Part shown: positions 59,834-64,000 of the stretch, piece by piece
Layout: every line of letters begins with the position of its first letter
Position numbering within the stretch: position 1 is the stretch's first letter
Source: Rhodococcus jostii NBRC 16295
GTDB lineage: Bacteria > Actinomycetota > Actinomycetes > Mycobacteriales > Mycobacteriaceae
NCBI RefSeq assembly: GCF_001894825.1
Contig: NZ_BCWY01000005.1
Span: 1 to 64,000, forward strand
Direction of reading: 5' to 3'
DNA length: 64,000 nt
The notes under the pieces: generated by a model
The model's input: the letters and a program-made list of their open reading frames with translations, nothing else
What the model was told of the DNA's origin: nothing
Databases searched by the model: none
Program-made: the position numbers and the translations under genes

Positions 59834-61398
59834 CTCGCACCGAAACGACGCAGGCACCGGCCCGGGCGACGATCATCCTCGCCACCCTCATCCTCGTTGC
59901 CGCCGTCGCCAACCTGAACCTGTCGGTCGCGAACGTCGCGCTGCCCGACATCGGCCGCGCATTCGACGCGAGTCAGACGCAGCTGAACCTCATCGCGGTG
60001 GCGTACTCCCTCGGGCTCGCCGCGTCCGTCCTCTATCTCGGGGCCCTCGGCGACCGCTACGGGCGCAAACAGATGCTGGTGCTCGGCATGGCGCTGTCGC
60101 TGCCGGCGTCGGCGATCGCCGGATTCGCGGGGAACTGCGAAATCCTGTTCCTCGCACGCGTTCTCGGCGGTGTGTCGGCCGGGCTCGCGTTCCCCACCAC
60201 CCTCGCGATCATCACCGCACTGTGGTCGGGGCCGCCGCGGACCAAGGCGATCGCCCTGTGGTCGGCCCTCGGCGGCGCGATCTCCTCGCTCGGACCGATC
60301 GTGTCGGGCGCGCTGCTCGAGCAGTTCCAGTGGGGTTCGGTGTTCCTCGTGACCCTTCCCCTCGCCGGTCTCGCCCTCGTCTGCGCCATCGTGTGGGTGC
60401 CCGCCCACGTCAACGAGACGACCGATCCCGTCGACAATCTCGGTGGCATCATCTCCGTCGTCTTCATCGCCTCGCTCATCCTCGCGATCAACTTCGCCCC
60501 CGTCGACGGCGCGGGAGCGACCGCCCTCGGGCTCGGGGTGATCGCACTCGCCTCGGGCGCCGCGTTCTTCCTGCAGCAACGCCGGGCGGCGCACCCGCTG
60601 TTCGATCTGCACGTCGCCGCCCGACCGACGTTCTGGGTGGCCGCGGTCGGCGGGGTGATCGTGTTCGGCGCTTTGATGGGAGCGATGTTCATCGGGCAGC
60701 AGTTCCTGCAGAACGTGCTCGAGTACTCCACTCTCGCCGCCGGATCCGCGATCATCCCGGCCGCCGTCGCGATGGTCATCGTCGCGCCCCGCTCCGCGAA
60801 ACTCGTCGAATCCCACGGCGCCCGATTCACGCTGCTGCTCGGCTACCTCTTCGTCGTCCTCGGACTGGTGGTCGCGCTGGTGTGGTGGGACGAGGACGCG
60901 ACGTTCTGGTGGGTGGCGCTCGCCTACGCGTTCGTCGGTATCGGCGTCGGGTTCGCGGGAACCCCCGCGTCCCGCTCGCTGACCGGATCGGTCCCGGTGT
61001 CGCGCGCGGGCATGGCGTCCGGCACGTCCGACCTGCAACGCGACCTCGGTGGCGCGATCATGCAGTCGATCCTCGGCGCCGTGCTCACCGCCGGCTACGC
61101 GAAGTCGCTGTCGGCGCAGATCGCGGCGTCGCCGAACGCGAGCGAGGTGACACCGGAAACCCAAGCAGCACTGACCAAGTCGTTCTCCAGTGCCGAGGTG
61201 CTCGCCGAGCGGTACCCGCAGTACGCGGAGCAGATCATCACCGCCGCCCGCAACGCCTTCCTCGACGGCGACGACCGCGCGTACCTCGCCGCCATCCTCG
61301 TGGTGTGCGCCGGAGCCGTGGTGGTGTTCTTCTTCTTCCCGCGCCGGGACGAGGAGAAGCGGCTGCTGGCCGACTATGCGACCGAGAACACGGACTAG
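59830..61398 (+). CDS. DHA2 (EmrB/QacA) multidrug-type MFS exporter
   Basis: The 522-residue MFS protein has about 14 membrane segments, motif A LGDRYGRKQMLVLG near 77-90 and a DHA2-type motif LGGAISSLGPIVSG near 143-156. The C-terminus carries an amphipathic region with ASPNASEVTPETQAAL and a final helix ending in EEKRLLADYA. Proton-driven drug or metabolite export is the family function; the substrate is unknown. GTG at 59830 overlaps the antiporter stop, so ion exchange and efflux may be expressed together. Confidence 0.87.
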   Translation: MTRTETTQAPARATIILATLILVAAVANLNLSVANVALPDIGRAFDASQTQLNLIAVAYSLGLAASVLYLGALGDRYGRKQMLVLGMALSLPASAIAGFAGNCEILFLARVLGGVSAGLAFPTTLAIITALWSGPPRTKAIALWSALGGAISSLGPIVSGALLEQFQWGSVFLVTLPLAGLALVCAIVWVPAHVNETTDPVDNLGGIISVVFIASLILAINFAPVDGAGATALGLGVIALASGAAFFLQQRRAAHPLFDLHVAARPTFWVAAVGGVIVFGALMGAMFIGQQFLQNVLEYSTLAAGSAIIPAAVAMVIVAPRSAKLVESHGARFTLLLGYLFVVLGLVVALVWWDEDATFWWVALAYAFVGIGVGFAGTPASRSLTGSVPVSRAGMASGTSDLQRDLGGAIMQSILGAVLTAGYAKSLSAQIAASPNASEVTPETQAALTKSFSSAEVLAERYPQYAEQIITAARNAFLDGDDRAYLAAILVVCAGAVVVFFFFPRRDEEKRLLADYATENTD

Positions 61399-61425
61399 GG
61401 CGACCGAGGGAACGGACTAGGGCGA
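61390..61425 (+). repeat. Direct repeat spanning the exporter stop codon
   Basis: ACGGACTAGGGCGA occurs at 61390-61403 and again at 61412-61425, a 22-base period. The first copy contains the TAG stop of the exporter gene (61396-61398) and the second runs into the inverted repeat at 61420. This looks like a small recent duplication at the gene end. Confidence 0.6.
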
Positions 61426-61470
61426 ATGTACCGCTTGCCGCTTCGGAAGCGTCGAAAGGCACATTCGCCC
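61420..61470 (+). terminator. Inverted repeat after the EmrB-type exporter
   Basis: GGGCGAATGT (61420-61429) and ACATTCGCCC (61461-61470) form a perfect 10-bp outer stem. An inner stem CGCTT-CGG-AAGCG sits between them. It starts 22 bases after the stop and lies 54 bases before the next gene, so termination is the likely role even without a T-run. Confidence 0.6.
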
Positions 61471-61523
61471 CACGGTCGCGGAGTAAATTTCCGGCAGGGG
61501 CACCTCGACGACGGGACCGCACG

Positions 61524-62834
61524 ATGACAGCTCAGGTCGTGACCAAGACGAATCGGCGACGGATCCTCACGGCAGCCGCAGCAGCATTGCTGCTGGTGGT
61601 GCCGGTGGCGTGCTCCGACGATTCGTCCTCGACGGGCGCCTCCGCCACCTCGACGACGGAACAGTCGGGGTCGCAGAGCACCGGGGCGGACGCGCAGATC
61701 GACCCCGGCGTCGCGGACCGGCTCGACGAGGCGATCGAGAAGACGATGTCGATGGCGGCGATACCCGGCGCGATCGTGGGCGTCTGGGGGCCGGACGGTA
61801 ATTACGTGAAGGCGTTCGGTGTTGCGGACAAGTCGTCGGGCGAGCCGATGGAGTCCGACTTCTTCCACAGAATCGGCAGTGTGACAAAGACGTTCACGGT
61901 CACCGGCATTCTGCAGCTGGTCGACGAGGACAAGGTCGCTCTCGACGATCCGATCTCCAAGTACATCGAGGGTGTGCCGCTGGGTGATCAGATCACCCTG
62001 CGCGAACTCGCCCGGATGCAGAGTGGGCTACCCAATTATTCGGCCAACGAGGACTTCCAGAAGGCGTTGCTCACCGACCCGCAGACGCAGTTCACGCCGC
62101 AACAGTTGCTGGGGTACGCGTTCACGCAGCCCGCAACCTTCCCGCCCGGGCAGGGATTCGAGTACTCCAACACGAACACGATCCTGCTGGGACTCGTCGT
62201 CGAGAAGGTCAGCGGAATGCCGCTCCCGGAATACGTGACGCAGAAGATCATCCAGCCGCTGAAGATGGCGGATACGAGCTTCCCGACCACCAACGCCTTC
62301 CCCGAACCGCACGCGCAGGGCTACACCGAGCAGACCTTGGACGGCAAGGAAGCCACGGCCACCGACTGGAACCCGTCCTGGGGATGGTCGGCGGGCGCCA
62401 TGATCTCGACCCTCGACGACCTGCGCATCTGGGCACCGGCGCTGGCCACCGGAACGCTGCTGCAGCCGGCCACGCAGGCGCAACGGCTCGAGACGGTGAA
62501 CGCCCCGGGACTGGCGTCCGACGTCGGCTACGGTCTGGGCATCTTCGACATCGCCGGCTGGATCGGGCACAACGGCAGCCTGCCCGGGTACCAGACGGTG
62601 TGCATCTACCTCCCCGAGCAAAAAACGACCCTCGCGATCATGATCAACACCGACATCGCCTACGAGGACAGCGAGCCGAGTACGGCGCTGGCGGGGGCGA
62701 TCACCGAGATCATCTCCCCGGAACACATCTATCACCTGAGAGCCGACGTGCAGAACCCGGACGCGTCGACCCCGGCGACGCCGACGCCGTCGGAGACACC
62801 GCAAACCTCCACGCCCGCCCCGCCCACCAGCTGA
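61524..62834 (+). CDS. Beta-lactamase-fold (class C / penicillin-binding-like) lipoprotein
   Basis: The 436-residue protein has a lipoprotein signal ending in VAC (Cys30) and a Ser/Thr-rich linker. The serine-hydrolase triad is S119-V-T-K122, Y214-S-N, and H349-N-G in place of KTG. This matches PF00144 esterases, D-aminopeptidases and EstB-like proteins as well as class C beta-lactamases. A proline/threonine-rich tail after about 400 suggests cell-wall exposure. It probably acts on peptidoglycan or acyl esters; beta-lactam hydrolysis is not implied. The inverted repeat at 62841 follows 6 bases after its stop. Confidence 0.85.
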   Translation: MTAQVVTKTNRRRILTAAAAALLLVVPVACSDDSSSTGASATSTTEQSGSQSTGADAQIDPGVADRLDEAIEKTMSMAAIPGAIVGVWGPDGNYVKAFGVADKSSGEPMESDFFHRIGSVTKTFTVTGILQLVDEDKVALDDPISKYIEGVPLGDQITLRELARMQSGLPNYSANEDFQKALLTDPQTQFTPQQLLGYAFTQPATFPPGQGFEYSNTNTILLGLVVEKVSGMPLPEYVTQKIIQPLKMADTSFPTTNAFPEPHAQGYTEQTLDGKEATATDWNPSWGWSAGAMISTLDDLRIWAPALATGTLLQPATQAQRLETVNAPGLASDVGYGLGIFDIAGWIGHNGSLPGYQTVCIYLPEQKTTLAIMINTDIAYEDSEPSTALAGAITEIISPEHIYHLRADVQNPDASTPATPTPSETPQTSTPAPPTS

Positions 62835-62840
62835 CCCCAG

Positions 62841-62880
62841 GTGAGTGGCAATGCGTGCGCGAGCACACATTGCCACTCAC
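62841..62880. repeat. GTGAGTGGCAATG-type palindrome with GCGA loop
   Basis: Arms of 18 bases (62841-62858 and 62863-62880) pair at 17 of 18 positions around GCGA, a GNRA-type tetraloop. It begins 6 bases after the beta-lactamase-fold gene. The arm sequence matches the core of the repeat at 16928, placing both in one dispersed family; here it likely ends transcription. Confidence 0.75.
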
Positions 62881-62922
62881 ATGCCTTGCCGCGGCCGCGC
62901 CGGGCTCAGTAGCGTGCAGGAC

Positions 62923-63726
62923 ATGACGATTCTGGTGACGGGGGCAACCGGGAACATCGGCAGAATGCTCGTCGACCACCTGCTCGCGCGGGGCGCGACG
63001 GACGTCCGGGCCCTCACCAATCATCCTGACAAGGCGCAACTTCCGGGTTCGGTCATGGTGGTCGAGGGATACCTCCGGAGGCTCGACAGTCTGCCCGCGG
63101 CGTTCGACGGAGTCGATTCCCTCTATCTCGCACCGACTCCCGACACCGCACCGGACGCACTCGCCCTGGCGAAGCAGGCCGGAGTGCGGCACGTCGTCGA
63201 CCTGTCCGGTCCCCACGACGGCCACTGGGGCGACGTCGCGCGGGCCGTCGAGGCGTCCGGCATCGAATGGACGCATCTGTGGCCCGGCGAATTCATGGAG
63301 AACGCCGGAATCCTGGCCCCGCAGATCGCGGCGGGAGACACGGTGCGCGAACCGTATCCGACGGCAGCAAACGCGCCCATCGCGATGGACGACATCGCCG
63401 AGGTCGCGGCCGTCGCCCTCCTCGAGGACGGGCACGTCGGCGCGTCGTACGAACTCACCGGCCCCGAGACGATCACCCGCGCCGACCTCGTGCGCCTCCT
63501 CGGCGCCGCCCTCGGGCGGAACATCGAATACCGGCAGGTGTCCCTGGACGAGGCAGTGGAGGTGCTGAGCCCCGCGATGGGTGAGTACGCCCGCTGGTAC
63601 CTGGACGGGATGGCGAGCCTCGTCGACGCTCCCCAGCAGTCGAACCGTCTCGTCGAGCAACTCACCGGACGCCCGGCAACCACCTTCGCGCAGTGGGCCG
63701 CAGCGCACGCCGGCGAATTCCGTTGA
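62923..63726 (+). CDS. NmrA-like NAD(P)-binding protein (SDR atypical)
   Basis: The 267-residue protein has TGATGNIG at 6-13, then VEGYLRRLDSLPAAFDGVDSLYL and VRHVVDLSGPHDGHWGD. The catalytic Tyr-x3-Lys of classical SDRs is absent. Such NmrA/QOR2-like proteins sense or use NADP and may reduce quinones. ATG at 62923 is chosen because the upstream frame crosses the palindrome. The gene is followed by a converging Ddn-like gene with 30 bases between. Confidence 0.82.
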   Translation: MTILVTGATGNIGRMLVDHLLARGATDVRALTNHPDKAQLPGSVMVVEGYLRRLDSLPAAFDGVDSLYLAPTPDTAPDALALAKQAGVRHVVDLSGPHDGHWGDVARAVEASGIEWTHLWPGEFMENAGILAPQIAAGDTVREPYPTAANAPIAMDDIAEVAAVALLEDGHVGASYELTGPETITRADLVRLLGAALGRNIEYRQVSLDEAVEVLSPAMGEYARWYLDGMASLVDAPQQSNRLVEQLTGRPATTFAQWAAAHAGEFR

Positions 63727-63756
63727 GGTCTCGTCGACCCGTCCCGGCTGCTCGAG

Positions 63757-64000
63757 TCAACGGTTCGGGGTGAGCGCGACGACGGGGATCGGCCTCGTCG
63801 TCTTCGTCTGATACTCGCTGTACCGGCCGTGGTTGATCTCGTTCATCGTCGCCCACATCCGGTCGTAATCCGGGTCGCCCGGCAGGACTTTCCGCGCCAC
63901 CACCGTGATGTGCTCGCGGCCCACCTGGATCTCGCAAGTCGGCGCGGCCAGCACGTTGTGCATCCACGCCGGCGATGTGGGTGCGCCGCCCTTCGAGGCG
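63757..64000 (-). CDS. Ddn-like F420-dependent nitroreductase-family protein (5' truncated by window)
   Basis: About 80 C-terminal residues are visible on the minus strand, and the frame is open to the right edge. The segment KGGAPTSPAWMHNVLAAPTCEIQVG is split by a conserved Trp and matches the deazaflavin-dependent nitroreductase (Ddn, PF04075) pattern. GREHITVVARKVLPGDPDYDRMW completes the F420-binding barrel. An internal ATG at 63963 is not the true start. Members reduce quinones or nitro compounds with F420H2. Confidence 0.82.
   Translation of the reverse strand, partial: ASKGGAPTSPAWMHNVLAAPTCEIQVGREHITVVARKVLPGDPDYDRMWATMNEINHGRYSEYQTKTTRPIPVVALTPNR

Noticed and set aside
61524..62834. 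Reading the beta-lactamase-fold lipoprotein as an antibiotic-resistance gene
   Set aside because: It has HNG in place of KTG and a lipoprotein anchor, and matches the broad PF00144 hydrolase group, so resistance is not supported.

Overview
The window looks like a chromosomal segment of a mycolic-acid actinomycete, most likely a large-genome Rhodococcus of the jostii/opacus type. The evidence is uniformly high-GC coding with GTG starts and tight ATGA/GTGA overlaps, arabinogalactan genes (glfT1, glfT2, wzm/wzt, rmlABC), an antigen-85-like mycolyltransferase, mycothiol-type DinB proteins, a proteasome activator ending in GQYL, and a deazaflavin (F420)-type nitroreductase. The genus is my inference; no rRNA or database search supports it.

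Layout. 1-2931: the tail of an unknown gene, an HSL-family esterase, a secreted PepA/HtrA-like protease and a PPOX-type flavin/F420 protein. 2992-15576: a complete L-rhamnose catabolic locus. A LacI repressor diverges from rhaT-P-Q-S (ABC uptake), mutarotase rhaM, isomerase rhaI, a second arabinose/fucose-type isomerase, a fused aldolase-dehydrogenase and the kinase rhaB. The intergenic region has two mirrored promoter/operator units. 15573-19502: an enoyl-CoA hydratase, a SRPBCC protein and dTDP-rhamnose synthesis genes (rmlA-rmlC, with divergent rmlB). 19492-24247: a methyltransferase, a flippase-like membrane protein, and an LpxA-like acyltransferase divergent from a DegT aminotransferase and a Gfo/Idh oxidoreductase, a trio typical of 3-amino-sugar nucleotide synthesis. 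24237-26821: a CPYC-type thioredoxin-reductase-like flavoprotein, its divergent XRE-cupin regulator and a lipoprotein SGNH hydrolase.

26793-41908: cell-envelope genes and a Mycobacterium Rv3777-Rv3783-like block. It holds a YfhO-like membrane protein, a GT2, glfT2, a GT-C enzyme, a TylF-like methyltransferase, rsgA, glfT1, wzt, wzm, bpa, a class-V aminotransferase-fold protein lacking its hallmark Lys and Cys, a quinone oxidoreductase and a MarR regulator. 41951-50423: tRNA-Ser(TGA), small TfoX/VOC/SRPBCC-DinB genes with an ArsR regulator, an Ag85-like enzyme, a secreted 5'-nucleotidase, a HisC2-like aminotransferase (Rv3772-like), a dienelactone-hydrolase homologue, tRNA-Ser(GCT) and tRNA-Arg(ACG).

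50482-64000: an arsenic/cadmium pair (CadI/ArsI and ArsR) with twin operators, a hypothetical gene, a SnoaL-like protein, a LysR regulator, a likely sugar-acid operon (MHS transporter, FAH-family hydrolase, IdnO-like SDR) divergent from a D-2-hydroxyacid dehydrogenase, a SHOCT/DUF6325 pair, an antiporter overlapping an EmrB-type exporter, a beta-lactamase-fold lipoprotein, an NmrA-like protein and a truncated Ddn-like gene. Four long inverted repeats sit just past gene 3' ends. No insertion sequence, integrase, phage gene, CRISPR array or rRNA was seen, and no gap between genes exceeds about 300 bases.
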